Shown: positions 26,744 to 36,547, numbered from the stretch's first letter. The stretch: 64,000 bases of DNA from Tardiphaga alba (GCF_018279705.1 NZ_CP036498.1:1381001-1445000), one strand, 5' to 3'. Numbers and translations are program-made. Notes: generated from the letters alone by a model not told the origin.

Positions 26744-26847
26744 TCATGTGCTGATCTCCTGATGCGTCACCGGCAGGCGTGTCGCGCATCGGTACCAAAA
26801 CCTTAAGGCCTTTGCATGAAGGCTGCTGGCTTACAGGAGTAGCCAAA

Positions 26848-27633
26848 GTGAGCCTTCGATCCCTCGCGGCCCAGTCGCTGTCCGCGCGACAGAAGTCGCA
26901 ATTGCGCAAGTTCGCCTTCCAGTTCGGCGGCTACCGGATGCGGCGCGTCGAGGCGATCGTCGATCAGCTGGTGCGAGAGGATGGCGCGCGCAGCTTCCTG
27001 CAGATCGGCGCCAATGATGGCTACATGTCGGATCCGCTCAACCTGGCGATCTTCCGTCACGGGTTGCGCGGCGCTTTTGTCGAGCCGCAGGCCAATTACC
27101 ATCGCGAATTGCAGAACACCTATCGCGGCCTTCCGGGCCTGCGCTACGTGCAGAAAGCCATCGCCAGCGAAGCCGGGCATATGACCATGTTCTCGCTGGA
27201 TTGCTCGTCAGGCCGGCTGCCCCGCTGGGCGCGCGGCGTCGGCACACTGTCGGCCGATCAGATACGCAAATTCGGCGACCAGATTCCCGATATCGAATCC
27301 TATATCCGCTCGCAGGACGTGCCCTGCTGCACGGTGCCGGAACTTCTGGCGGAGATCGACGAGCGGGATCCGGACATCGTCGTCGTCGATGCCGAGGGGC
27401 TCGATTATGCCATCCTGTCGCAGTTCGATTTCGCGGCGCTGACCACGAAACTCGTGATCTATGAGACCGAAAGCATGGAAGCGGGCGATATCGATGCGCT
27501 GTCCGTGATGTTTGTGCGCTGTGGCTTTGCATTGCTGAGCGCTGGGCAGGACACGGTTGCGATCCGCAAGACTACGCGTAGTTGGCGGTCCATGGGTGTG
27601 GAACCCGCCGCTGCCGACATCACGCAACGATAG
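26848..27633 (+). CDS. FkbM-family methyltransferase
   Basis: A 261-residue SAM-dependent methyltransferase of the FkbM family, often found in polysaccharide and glycolipid clusters where it O-methylates sugars. The SAM-binding motif is FLQIGANDGYMSDPL, followed by RGAFVEPQANYH, and the C-terminal catalytic strand is DIVVVDAEGLDYAIL. GTG 26848 is the probable start, with AGGAG eight bases upstream; an in-frame ATG at 26779 would add 23 residues. It opens the polysaccharide block. Confidence 0.85.
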   Translation: MSLRSLAAQSLSARQKSQLRKFAFQFGGYRMRRVEAIVDQLVREDGARSFLQIGANDGYMSDPLNLAIFRHGLRGAFVEPQANYHRELQNTYRGLPGLRYVQKAIASEAGHMTMFSLDCSSGRLPRWARGVGTLSADQIRKFGDQIPDIESYIRSQDVPCCTVPELLAEIDERDPDIVVVDAEGLDYAILSQFDFAALTTKLVIYETESMEAGDIDALSVMFVRCGFALLSAGQDTVAIRKTTRSWRSMGVEPAAADITQR

Positions 27634-27764
27634 GGTGGCGATTTTTTTACGCTGAATCCTGATTTCGCGCAGGGAGCGCGTCGGTATTAGTCGGATCTAT
27701 CTCTACTGGTTGTATCTATATGACGTGGCCAAGGAAGGCCCGTTTGAATGACCGGTGGGAATCC

Positions 27765-28622
27765 ATGGCCTCTCTCGACTTGCGCCCGATCGACGACAGC
27801 AATGTCGACGTCGCCACGTCGATTCTCGTCCGTGGCTTTCCCGAACGTGACGATGCGTTCTGGCGCGCAGGTCTTCAGCGAATCTTAACCATGCGCGATG
27901 CCGCGCGACATCCGCCCATCGGCTATCTCATGACCGTCGGCAATGATGACGCAGGCGTGGTGCTGACGATCCCGAGCCAGCGGCCGGATGCGACGGGGAT
28001 GACCGATGTCATTCATCTTGCCGCTTGGTACATGGACGAGCCGCATCGCTGGCTCGCTGCGCGGATGATGAAGAAGGTCGTCGCCACTGCGAACACCGTG
28101 TTTTTCGATCTTACGCCGAATCCCGCTGCGCAGGTCATCAATCGCAGGCTAGGCTTCGATCTGCTCGACGAAGGCTTCCTGATCTATCTGTTGCCGCTCA
28201 CCGCGATGCGGTTCGGTGGTTCCGCCACCGTGCTGTCATTCGAGCACGCGTATGACGAACTGACTGCCGATGACCGTCATCTGCTCGCGCAGCATCGCGC
28301 GCTCGGCTGCATCGTCGGCGCCCTGCGGACGGGCGGGCAGGTGTCGCCGCTCATCTTCACGCCGATGCAGCGCCGCGGCGTGCCGGGCGTCCGCCTCATC
28401 CGCGCCGCGTCCAAGCAGCTCGTCACGGACAATCTCGGCGCCATCTCGCGCTTCCTGCTGCGACAAAAGGTGCTCTTCCTGCGCATGGATGCGACCCGCA
28501 AAGACTCCGCAGCGGGCAGTTTCGCAGCGCGCTGGACCGAGCCGACTTTTATCAAGGGGCCGCGCGGCAGCGCGGAAGTCGATCTCGCTTATTCTGAATT
28601 CGTGTTTCTCGGCACGGCTTGA
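27765..28622 (+). CDS. GNAT-like acyltransferase at head of the ACP/ligase cassette
   Basis: A 285-residue protein with a weak GNAT fold: an N-terminal LRPIDDSNVDVATSILVRGF strand-helix and the substrate-side NPAAQVINRRLGFDLLDEGF that resembles GNAT motif B. A second, unassigned half follows. Start: ATG 27765 with GTGGGA upstream is preferred over ATG 27720, which lacks a ribosome-binding site. It is 26 bases ahead of the acyl carrier protein gene, so it probably uses or makes an ACP-bound acyl group. That is inferred from position. Confidence 0.7.
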   Translation: MASLDLRPIDDSNVDVATSILVRGFPERDDAFWRAGLQRILTMRDAARHPPIGYLMTVGNDDAGVVLTIPSQRPDATGMTDVIHLAAWYMDEPHRWLAARMMKKVVATANTVFFDLTPNPAAQVINRRLGFDLLDEGFLIYLLPLTAMRFGGSATVLSFEHAYDELTADDRHLLAQHRALGCIVGALRTGGQVSPLIFTPMQRRGVPGVRLIRAASKQLVTDNLGAISRFLLRQKVLFLRMDATRKDSAAGSFAARWTEPTFIKGPRGSAEVDLAYSEFVFLGTA

Positions 28623-28648
28623 ACCTGCCGCACATCTTGGAGGGGCCA

Positions 28649-28912
28649 ATGACCACAGGGACCATCACGGACACCGCCGCCATCGGCGCGGCAATTACCG
28701 GCTATCTGCAGCAGCGCTTTCCGTTGCTTGGCGCCGTCGACACCGACACGCCACTGCTCGGCAGCGCGGCCATCGATTCACTCGGCTTCCTCGAAGTCGT
28801 GACATTTCTCGAGGAACAGTTCGGCATCGCGCTCGATGACGATGACTTCGACGCCGACAATCTGAAGACCCCGGCGCATCTCGTCGCGCTGGTCGAGCGC
28901 AAACTGCCGTGA
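28649..28912 (+). CDS. acyl carrier protein
   Basis: An 87-residue acidic carrier protein. The phosphopantetheine-attachment serine is S44 in the AAIDSLGFLEV context, with helices II and III (VVTFLEEQFGIALDDDDFDA) as expected. GGAGGGG sits six bases before the ATG. The stop overlaps the GTG start of the AMP-ligase gene by four bases, so ligase and carrier are co-translated. The carrier is dedicated to this cassette rather than being the housekeeping AcpP. Confidence 0.93.
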   Translation: MTTGTITDTAAIGAAITGYLQQRFPLLGAVDTDTPLLGSAAIDSLGFLEVVTFLEEQFGIALDDDDFDADNLKTPAHLVALVERKLP

Positions 28913-30447
28913 CCCGGCCCGCTTATCTCCTTCACCACCTGCTCGACGGCACCGCCGACGAGCCGCGCACCGCTATCATCGATGGTGCGCGCACATTGAC
29001 CTATGGCGAACTGCTGCGTCATGTCGTCGGCTGTTCGGAGGTCCTGCGCGCCCATGGCCTCGTGCCGGGCGAGCGCGTGGCCATCGCGTTGCCGAAGAGC
29101 ATCGAGGAATGCTGGGCGATCTTCGGCGTCAGCCATGCGGCCGGCGTGTTCGTGCCGGTCAACGCCTTGCTGAAAATGCCGCAGGTCCGTCATATCGTCA
29201 CGGATTGCAGCGCCAGTATCGTGATCACCTCGCGGGCTGCGCTGGATGGCATTCGCGAAGCACTGGACGGCGTGCCGCTCAAAGCCATTCTGTGCGTCGA
29301 GGACATCACGCCGCAATCCGCACCAGCCGTCAGCGCCAGGCGCGAGGCTGCATTGGGCGAGGATCTCGCTGCGATTCTCTATACATCTGGTTCGACCGGC
29401 CGGCCGAAAGGCGTGATGCTCAGTCATCGCAATCTGCTGGCGGGATCGCGGATCGTGATCCAGTATCTCGGCATAACCGCGCAGGAACGCATCCTGTCGA
29501 TCTTGCCCTTCAGCTTCGACTACGGCCTCAATCAGTTCCTCACGGTGGTGCAGCAACGCGCCGTGATCGTGCTGTTCAGCTTCCGTCTCGGCGACGAGAT
29601 CGTGCGTGCCATTCAGCAGCACGCGATCACCGGTCTGGCGGGCGTGCCGACCATCTGGGCCATCCTGACCAAGGCTGCGCCGTCGCTGGCGCGCACGCCA
29701 TTGCCGTCGCTGCGCTACATCACCAATTCTGGCGGCGCCGTGCCGTCCGAGACCTCGAAGCGGCTGCGCGAACTGATTCCGGATACGCAGATCTTCCTGA
29801 TGTACGGGTTGACCGAAGCGTTCCGATCGACCTTCCTGCCGCCCGATCAAGTCGATATCCGGCCGACATCGATCGGCCGTGCGATTCCCGAATGCGAGGT
29901 GTTCGCCGTCACGGCGGACGGGATGCGCTGCAAACCGGGCGAACCCGGCATTCTCGTGCATCGCGGGCCGACGGTCTCGCTCGGTTACTGGAACAGGCCC
30001 GACGACACCGCGAAGGTGCTGCGGCCGAATCCGTTCGTGCCGGCGATCCAGGGCGGCGACACCGTATGTTACTCCGGCGATCTCGTCGTCGAGGATGACG
30101 AGGGCTATTTCAGCTTCGTCGGTCGCGCCGATGCGATGATCAAGTCGTCCGGTTATCGGATCAGTCCATCCGAGGTCGAGGAAGTCATGATGGCCACAGG
30201 CGCTCTCAAGCAGGTGGCGGTGATCGGTCTGCCCGATCCGCTAGCCGGGCAGAAGGTGCATGCCGTCGCCGTCGCGCGCGACGCAACGGCGGATGCTGCC
30301 GCTATTCTGCAGGCGGTGTCGCAGCAGCTCCCGGCTTTCATGGTCCCGCGCGCGATCGAATTCGTCGATGCGCTACCGACGACGCCGAACGGCAAGATCG
30401 ATTATCCGCTGCTGGCGCAGCAACGGGGCAAGCATGTCGCAGGCTGA
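28909..30447 (+). CDS. AMP-forming acyl ligase (exosortase-A-system-associated type)
   Basis: A 512-residue adenylate-forming enzyme with all core motifs: YTSGSTGRPKGVMLSHRN from residue 158, YGLTEAF near 302, YSGDLVVEDDEGYFSFVGR near 385-400, and the C-terminal lysine in PTTPNGKIDYP. Overall it resembles the ligases usually found beside a PLP decarboxylase in exosortase-A gene sets. Given the overlapping carrier gene it most likely loads a carboxylic or amino acid onto that protein. The start is GTG; it overlaps the next gene by 14 bases. Confidence 0.88.
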   Translation: MTRPAYLLHHLLDGTADEPRTAIIDGARTLTYGELLRHVVGCSEVLRAHGLVPGERVAIALPKSIEECWAIFGVSHAAGVFVPVNALLKMPQVRHIVTDCSASIVITSRAALDGIREALDGVPLKAILCVEDITPQSAPAVSARREAALGEDLAAILYTSGSTGRPKGVMLSHRNLLAGSRIVIQYLGITAQERILSILPFSFDYGLNQFLTVVQQRAVIVLFSFRLGDEIVRAIQQHAITGLAGVPTIWAILTKAAPSLARTPLPSLRYITNSGGAVPSETSKRLRELIPDTQIFLMYGLTEAFRSTFLPPDQVDIRPTSIGRAIPECEVFAVTADGMRCKPGEPGILVHRGPTVSLGYWNRPDDTAKVLRPNPFVPAIQGGDTVCYSGDLVVEDDEGYFSFVGRADAMIKSSGYRISPSEVEEVMMATGALKQVAVIGLPDPLAGQKVHAVAVARDATADAAAILQAVSQQLPAFMVPRAIEFVDALPTTPNGKIDYPLLAQQRGKHVAG

Positions 30448-31729
30448 CGCAATGACACCGACGCTGACGGAGACGCTGGTCCAGCGTCATTTCAGTGTGT
30501 CCGGTGCGGATTTGTGCGTGGGCGGCTTGCCGGTGCGCGAACTCGCCGCACATCATGGCACGCCGCTGTTCATCTATGACGGCGGCGTCATGCGGGCGAA
30601 TTACCGCGCGCTGAAGCAGGCGCTGCAGGGCTTTGCGCATATCCATTATTCCGTCAAAGCCAATCCGGCACCGGCGATCATTCGCCTGTTTGCCTCCGAA
30701 GGCGCGGGTGTCGAGATCGCATCGATCGGTGAATATCGCGCGGCGCGTGCCGCAGGTGTCGCGCCGGATCGCATCCTGTTTGCCGGTCCCGGCAAGCGCG
30801 TTGCCGAACTGGAAGCCGTCATCGCTGATGGCATCGACGAAGTCCATGTCGAGAGCTACGAGGAGATCGCCCGCGTGGCCGCGATCGGTGCGCGGGTCGG
30901 TCTACGCGTCCGCATGTCGATCCGCGTCAATCCAGTGGCGGCCGCGCAAGGCGGCGCCATGCGCATGGGCGGCAAGCCGGCGCCGTTCGGCTTCGACGAA
31001 GAAGATCTGTCAAACGTCGTCGCTGCGGTGATGGCGCAGGACGCGCTGGACCTGCGCGGCGTGCATCTGTTCGCCGGCACGCAGATTCTCGATGTCGATG
31101 TGCTGCTGTCCCAGTGGCGTCACGCCATCGATGTGGCCTCGCGCGTCGCCGCCCTTGCGGGAAAGCCGCTGCACACCATCGATCTCGGCGGTGGCCTCGG
31201 CATTCCTTATTTCCAGGGCGAAGGCACGCTCGATCTGGCGGGGATCACCAAGGCCGTTCCGGATCTGCAGCGCCTGCTGCGCGCCGATCCGCTGCTTGCC
31301 GACGCGCGTCCCATTGTCGAGCCCGGACGGTTTCTTGCTGGCCCCGGGGGCGTCTATGTGATGGCAGTCAACGCCTCGAAACTGTCACGTGGTACGCGCT
31401 TTCTCGTCACCGATGGCGGCATGCATCATCATCTCGCGGCGTCCGGCAATCTCGGCCAGATCATCAAGCGCGACTATCCGATCGTGGCGCCGGCGCGGAT
31501 GGATGCGCGTGACACATCGCCGGCCACCGTGGTCGGCCCGCTATGCACGCCACTCGACACGCTGGCCCGCAAGACCGATCTGCCGGATCTCGCCGCAGAC
31601 GATCTGATCGCGGTGCTGCAGTCGGGCGCCTATGGCCGCACGGCGAGCCCGTCGGGGTTTCTCAGCCAGCCCGAGGCCGGTGAAATTCTCGTCGAAAGCG
31701 GTGTGGTCGAGGTTATGTCTGCGGCTTGA
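30434..31729 (+). CDS. PLP-dependent decarboxylase, ornithine/diaminopimelate/arginine fold (type III)
   Basis: A 431-residue fold-type III decarboxylase. The PLP lysine is K75 in HYSVKANP; the phosphate loop DLGGGLGIPYF, the PGR element in VEPGRFLAGPGG and the dimer-interface cysteine in VGPLCTPLD complete the site. It resembles decarboxylases of exosortase-A-type gene sets rather than LysA. ATG 30434 has GGGG six bases before it. Overlap with the ligase gene implies one transcript. Expected action: removing carboxyl from an amino acid, perhaps one carried on the ACP, to give an amine. The substrate is unproven. Confidence 0.87.
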   Translation: MSQADAMTPTLTETLVQRHFSVSGADLCVGGLPVRELAAHHGTPLFIYDGGVMRANYRALKQALQGFAHIHYSVKANPAPAIIRLFASEGAGVEIASIGEYRAARAAGVAPDRILFAGPGKRVAELEAVIADGIDEVHVESYEEIARVAAIGARVGLRVRMSIRVNPVAAAQGGAMRMGGKPAPFGFDEEDLSNVVAAVMAQDALDLRGVHLFAGTQILDVDVLLSQWRHAIDVASRVAALAGKPLHTIDLGGGLGIPYFQGEGTLDLAGITKAVPDLQRLLRADPLLADARPIVEPGRFLAGPGGVYVMAVNASKLSRGTRFLVTDGGMHHHLAASGNLGQIIKRDYPIVAPARMDARDTSPATVVGPLCTPLDTLARKTDLPDLAADDLIAVLQSGAYGRTASPSGFLSQPEAGEILVESGVVEVMSAA

Positions 31730-32867
31730 GCGCAGCGACGCGGGCCTGCCACGACTTCACGATGCGATCGGCCGCGAGCATGACGCGGCCGCGCCAGTTT
31801 ACGGCTGCGACGAGATCGTAAAGCGGCAGTGGCGTCACGCCGAAGCGGCGCTTGTAGTCGTAGCTGCCGACACTGAAATCGAATTTGCGAATGCCGTCGT
31901 GATGCAAGGCCGCCATGGTGCGGTCGATGATCAGGCGTCCCGGCGAGCAATTGGTCCAGATGCCACCGGCATTGCTGATGCGGACCATCAGATAGGTCGC
32001 CTCGATGCAGATGCCGAGCAGGGTCGCGACGATGGTCTCGCCGCAGGTCAGGGCTGTCAGAACGACATAACCTTCATCCAGCCCGCGGCCGATGACGTCG
32101 CGATGAAACGCCGAGCTGTCTTTGTCGTCGAGGGCATAGTCCTGGCCCAGTCCGCGCATGCGTTCGCTCTGCTGCATCTCCAGCGTCGCAAAGACGTGCA
32201 GCGCGCGGGCCATGTCGGTGATCCGCTCGAAGCGAGCCCCCTCATGCTTGGTGAAGACGCGCCAGCTGCGCTCGAGTTCCTTGCGGAAGGTGCGCTCGCG
32301 CCCGAGCCGATGGGCCTCGTAGTCGTCATCGATGATGAGCTGATGCCCCTCGATCGCGCAGGGACGGGCGAGAGCAAGCGAGGCGAGCGGATTGGGCAGG
32401 TCGCCGATCACAGAAGGCATCTTGCTGAAGCGCACGACGTCGCAGCCGCCTGCCGCTGACAAAGCCTGTTGCAGCGACGCCCAGAGCAGAGCGGGATCGA
32501 TAGGGTGATCGGCCGCGGCCGAGCCGAGGATGGGCGCATTATAGTCGGCGCCGCCGGCGAATTCGGCAATGCGGGCGCCGTGCTGATACCGCACGATCAG
32601 CGGGATGATCGCGAGCACATCATGCTGGCGCGGATCGCGAACGATCGCGATCAGCGGCGCGTTGTTGCGGTCGTGCCGGTGCGCGTCATACCAGGCGCCG
32701 AGCCAGTGCCAATGCTGGAACGGCGTCTTGTGCGCATGGAGCATATCCGCGCGCAAACGCGCCGCCACGTCGTCCCAGCTGGAGGTCAGCTCGACGAGGT
32801 AATGCGACGTGTCGCGCCGGATCTGGGGGATCCGGACGCCGGAGATCATTCCGGCGGCCTGGCTCAT
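31713..32867 (-). CDS. CelD/BcsL-type GNAT acetyltransferase
   Basis: A 384-residue protein of the CelD/BcsL (Acetyltransf_6) group, related to FemAB-type aminoacyl transferases and frequent in cellulose and exopolysaccharide clusters. Family signatures include PFQHWHWLGAWYDA near the N-terminus and the C-terminal KFDFSVGSYDYKRRFG. It probably transfers an acyl or aminoacyl group to a sugar precursor. Start ATG 32867 overlaps the stop of the cupin-like gene by four bases (ATGA), so they are translated together. The 3' end overlaps the convergent decarboxylase gene by 17 bases. Confidence 0.85.
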   Translation of the reverse strand: MSQAAGMISGVRIPQIRRDTSHYLVELTSSWDDVAARLRADMLHAHKTPFQHWHWLGAWYDAHRHDRNNAPLIAIVRDPRQHDVLAIIPLIVRYQHGARIAEFAGGADYNAPILGSAAADHPIDPALLWASLQQALSAAGGCDVVRFSKMPSVIGDLPNPLASLALARPCAIEGHQLIIDDDYEAHRLGRERTFRKELERSWRVFTKHEGARFERITDMARALHVFATLEMQQSERMRGLGQDYALDDKDSSAFHRDVIGRGLDEGYVVLTALTCGETIVATLLGICIEATYLMVRISNAGGIWTNCSPGRLIIDRTMAALHHDGIRKFDFSVGSYDYKRRFGVTPLPLYDLVAAVNWRGRVMLAADRIVKSWQARVAALKPQT

Positions 32868-33805
32868 GCAGCGTCGGCCGTCTTGGGCAGGTCGATGATC
32901 TCGCCCAGCTTGGCCTTGTCGAGCTTGAAGTCCACAGACTGACGGGCCGTGCGCTCGCGGCGCAGCCATGAGCTGTTGCGCAAAGCGCGCTGCAGCAGGC
33001 GCTTGGCGAGATAGGATGGTCCCGACGTCGTGCGGCTCTTGGCCTGATAGCCGAATTTATGGCGCAGCAATCCGTTGGTGAAATTAACCATCTGCAGCCG
33101 GCGAATCTGCTCGTCGGTATAAGAGATCGTCATCGAGATATTCACGGTGTTGAGATTCTCGACGCGATGCGGCGCGTTCAGCGGCCAGTGCAGCATCTCC
33201 CCCGGTTTGAAGTCGTAGACCAGCGCGTGCTTGTCGTACCAGTTTTCGAACGGCATATCGACCTCGACGCTGAACAGCGCGATGTCTTCGAGATGCTGCG
33301 GGGTGAGGAACGGTGGCGTGGTCGGATAGAGATAGACACGCTTGCTGCCGAGGATCTGGATCAGGCCCTGGCCGGGCAGATCCGCGTGATAATACACCTG
33401 CGCCTTGGGCGAGGAGATCAGAATGCCTGCCGTGTGCTGCGGCGCGCCGAAGCCCGGCACGTGGCCGTTGATCTCGCCGAACAGCTGCTGCACGACTTCA
33501 CGATAGCGGCGATCCACTTCAGTGACGTTGCGGAGATTCAGCCACAGCGTTCCGGCATCGATGGCGTCGATGATCTGCAGGCCGCTGAGGCCGCCGAAAT
33601 CACCTTCACGCCAGACACGGCGGCTTTCGCGCGGGCCGGTCTGGATCAGATTGTAGTGCTCGCGGGGATAGGCTTCGATCAGTTCTGCGAGCGCTTGCCG
33701 CGAGAACAGCGGCGACTGATGCAGATTGTGCTTGATGAGGATCGGCTGATGTCCCCAGAGCTGTGCATTGTTTTCGTCCCAATCCACCAAAATGCGGTCG
33801 GCCAT
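32864..33805 (-). CDS. cupin-like (JmjC/Cupin_8-type) protein
   Basis: A 313-residue protein with a double-stranded beta-helix core. The iron-site triad can be placed as H and D in YYHADLPGQG and a later H in HWPLNAPHRVEN, framed by GSKRVYLYPTTPPF, as in 2-oxoglutarate oxygenases of the JmjC/Cupin_8 type. A hydroxylase acting on a small molecule or sugar substituent is plausible but unproven. ATG 33805 has GGAG nine bases upstream. A 208-base gap separates it from the flippase gene and probably carries its promoter. Confidence 0.75.
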   Translation of the reverse strand: MADRILVDWDENNAQLWGHQPILIKHNLHQSPLFSRQALAELIEAYPREHYNLIQTGPRESRRVWREGDFGGLSGLQIIDAIDAGTLWLNLRNVTEVDRRYREVVQQLFGEINGHVPGFGAPQHTAGILISSPKAQVYYHADLPGQGLIQILGSKRVYLYPTTPPFLTPQHLEDIALFSVEVDMPFENWYDKHALVYDFKPGEMLHWPLNAPHRVENLNTVNISMTISYTDEQIRRLQMVNFTNGLLRHKFGYQAKSRTTSGPSYLAKRLLQRALRNSSWLRRERTARQSVDFKLDKAKLGEIIDLPKTADAA

Positions 33806-34013
33806 GGTTCTGTTCTCCAATCCCTGCGAAGAGTGATTGCGTCGATCCTGTTGTCTGACCCGGCGCAGTCCCGGGATATGAGTACCGGGACGGTCGGAAC
33901 ATACGCTCACAACTTTGCATTTGAAGTATTTGTGCCGGTGATTCCGGTCCAAATCCGCGCACAAGGTTACCGGAAGATGGTGTCGATCTCAGACTCGCAG
34001 CTGTTGCGAAATC

Positions 34014-35456
34014 TCAATCCTGGGGCGCGAACCGGGAACGAAACCGCACAATCGCGCGCATGGCCTTGCCGCGGATATCGGCGACGTCGAGCACCCAGCA
34101 GGCGGCGAGATAGATGACCGCGCCGAACGGCACGAGCACCGCGACGGCGATCCTGTCCCAGTCCCGGAACAGCGGATCAATGATGGCGATCGTGACGGCC
34201 ATGGCGCCCACGGCGAGCCCCACTTTCGCCGACTTCATTAACGGGAACGGTAGCGTGAACGCGCTGCGCACCAGCCAGAGCGCGCTGAGCAGGCTGATGA
34301 TTTCGGATGCGACACGACCCCAGGCTGCACCATGGACGCCGAATGCGTCGATCAGAAAATAGGAGAGGATCGTCCCCAGCACGAAGGTGACCACCGCATT
34401 GATCAGATAGAAGCGGTTCTGGCTGGATAGGAAGAAGCTGATGTGGAGATATTGCTGCACGAAGATCTGGAAGATCACAGCGATTGAGACGATTGGAATG
34501 ATGCTGGCGCCGACGGCGCGGAATTCCTCGCCGAGCACGAGATTGCTGATGCGCGGGGCCAGCATGGCGAAGCCGATGCAGCAGGGCAGCGTGATGGCGA
34601 GCAGCAGTTCGAGGCAGCTCTTCAGATGGGTCTGAACGGCCTCCTTGCCCTCATTGGCGAGCAGTTTTACGGCGATCGGCACAAAGGCGGAGGCGGCGCT
34701 GATGGCCGGAATGATTAGCGCCTGGCGCGCCAGATCCACCGATGCGCCATATTGCCCGGCCGCGCCGGATCCGGCGAGATAGGCCACGATGAACCGGTCC
34801 GTCGATGTCGCCAGAGCGAGCAGGCCGATCGAGAAGGTCAGCGGCATGCCCCATGCAATGAAGTGCCACAGCCGGGTCTGCGAAAAATCAATCTTGGTGC
34901 GGCCCCACACCTCGCGGGAGACCAGCAGCGCCGCGAGCGTATAGGCGACGCCGCCCGATAGCAGGAGCGCGCGGCCATCGCCGCCGACATAGAGCACGCC
35001 GCAGCCGAGCAATGTCACCAGCACCGCGCGGCCGAGCGTCGCGTAGAGCACGTGGTGGGTCTGCTGTCGCGCGCGCAGCAATTCGATGCTGAGCTCGTAG
35101 AAGCCGACGCAGAGCGCGAACACGATGCCGGCCGGAACGGCCTTGAGATCGTAAGCGCTGAAATGGGCGGCGGCCAGCACGACGAGCGGAAGCGGCAGGC
35201 TGATGCAGAGGAAGCCGGCGATCACCGTCGCCCGCATGTCGGTGCCGTCGGCCTTGGCTTCATGGCGCGCGATGGCCTGCCGCAACCAGGTGAAGAGAAT
35301 GGCGCCGATGATGGCGGCGAGCGCGGTGCCGATGATGTAGATGCCGTATTCGGCAGGCGTCATCAGGCGGGTGAAGATGACGACATTGAGCAGGCCGAAC
35401 GCCGCGGATGCCGCGTTGGCTGCGAAATAGACCGAGGTTTGCTTGACCAGCGACAA
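34014..35456 (-). CDS. Wzx-type polysaccharide flippase
   Basis: A 480-residue integral membrane protein with about 12-14 hydrophobic segments of the MOP (Wzx/RfbX) superfamily: VYFAANAASAAFGLLNVVIF at the N-terminus and a charged SAAFVPIAVKLLANEGKEAV-like loop mid-way. It should flip undecaprenyl-linked oligosaccharide units across the inner membrane. The start is a TTG codon with no clear ribosome-binding site, so the N-terminus is uncertain. It lies 27 bases downstream of the DUF6492-like gene. Confidence 0.9.
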   Translation of the reverse strand: MSLVKQTSVYFAANAASAAFGLLNVVIFTRLMTPAEYGIYIIGTALAAIIGAILFTWLRQAIARHEAKADGTDMRATVIAGFLCISLPLPLVVLAAAHFSAYDLKAVPAGIVFALCVGFYELSIELLRARQQTHHVLYATLGRAVLVTLLGCGVLYVGGDGRALLLSGGVAYTLAALLVSREVWGRTKIDFSQTRLWHFIAWGMPLTFSIGLLALATSTDRFIVAYLAGSGAAGQYGASVDLARQALIIPAISAASAFVPIAVKLLANEGKEAVQTHLKSCLELLLAITLPCCIGFAMLAPRISNLVLGEEFRAVGASIIPIVSIAVIFQIFVQQYLHISFFLSSQNRFYLINAVVTFVLGTILSYFLIDAFGVHGAAWGRVASEIISLLSALWLVRSAFTLPFPLMKSAKVGLAVGAMAVTIAIIDPLFRDWDRIAVAVLVPFGAVIYLAACWVLDVADIRGKAMRAIVRFRSRFAPQD

Positions 35457-35483
35457 CTCAGGACGTCCGCATGTTCGCCGCCG

Positions 35484-36392
35484 TCACGCGGCAGCATTCG
35501 ATTGCGATGCCAGATAGGCATGCAGCGTGTCGCGGATCTGGCTGACCGGCGTCTTGTTGAAGGACTGGATGCACAGCGAGACCTGCCGCGGTGACGCCGA
35601 TGCGATCATTGCCATGATTTGCTCGGGGCTGAGGACGTCCTCGGTCCAGTGCGTATTGCTCAGGCTTTCCGTGGTGATCTCTGCGGCGTCGCGCAAGGCA
35701 TCGGTGCCCATGACGAAGTTGCCATAAGTCATGTATTCGGAGAAATCCCGCGCGCGGCACAGTGCTTCGGACCATTCCCGTCCCGTCACCGTCTCGATGC
35801 GCGCGATCATCGCCTGCACGATCTGTTTGTCCCAGATGATGATCTGGTCGATGAAATCGTCGGCCGGGAACGTCGGTGCCGGCATGCCGAGGATGTCGCG
35901 GGCCGTCCTCACCCAGGTCTGGTGCCCGGGCAGGCTGTCGTCCGCGTGACCGTAATTGATCCGCAGGGTCGGCGGATGCGGTGGCGCGATGGTCGCAACG
36001 TCGAACGGGCGGAAGAAAACATTGTCGGAATCGATCAGGCAGTAGCGATCCTCCGGCAGGACCGCGGCGGCCTTGATCTTGACCAGTTGCTGCGTGTGCC
36101 ATCCGCTCACCGGCTTGGCGCGCAACGACCACCAGTAGCGGCGGCGGCGCCAGCGCAGCAGCGGGATCTCGTGCAACCATGTGGGCAGCAGCTCGGAAGC
36201 GCGCATGACGACGCGCCGCCCGCCATGGAACGGCTTGAACAGCGCGAGGTCTTCGTCATGGACGATGACATAGTGACGCTCGAAGGACGAGACGAAGCGG
36301 TCGACGCTTTCGAACAGCAATGCCGAGCGCTCGAGGTCGCCCCGATAGCTTGGCGTGATCAGCGAGACCGTGTCATGTTCGCGTCGGGTCAT
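35484..36392 (-). CDS. DUF6492-like, putative glycosyltransferase-fold protein
   Basis: A 302-residue soluble protein. VSLITPSYRGDLERSALLFE at the N-terminus and the acidic YCLIDSDNVFFRPFD resemble the nucleotide-sugar binding and DxD elements of GT-A glycosyltransferases; the latter gives the motif DSD. The overall sequence is typical of DUF6492 proteins found in surface-polysaccharide loci. It shares a 155-base AT-rich divergent promoter region (36393-36547) with the next glycosyltransferase gene. Confidence 0.75.
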   Translation of the reverse strand: MTRREHDTVSLITPSYRGDLERSALLFESVDRFVSSFERHYVIVHDEDLALFKPFHGGRRVVMRASELLPTWLHEIPLLRWRRRRYWWSLRAKPVSGWHTQQLVKIKAAAVLPEDRYCLIDSDNVFFRPFDVATIAPPHPPTLRINYGHADDSLPGHQTWVRTARDILGMPAPTFPADDFIDQIIIWDKQIVQAMIARIETVTGREWSEALCRARDFSEYMTYGNFVMGTDALRDAAEITTESLSNTHWTEDVLSPEQIMAMIASASPRQVSLCIQSFNKTPVSQIRDTLHAYLASQSNAAA

Positions 36393-36547
36393 GGATTTCT
36401 TAACTGAACTTCATCTAACAATGAGCAGTGCGTTGACGTGCGAACGACATCTCTGCTCTCGTAAAATCACTGACACATGCGTTTTGCATCAATTGCAGTT
36501 TCAACTGTATTTCATTCCGATTCGAAATTCCTTCGGATCGATCGTCA

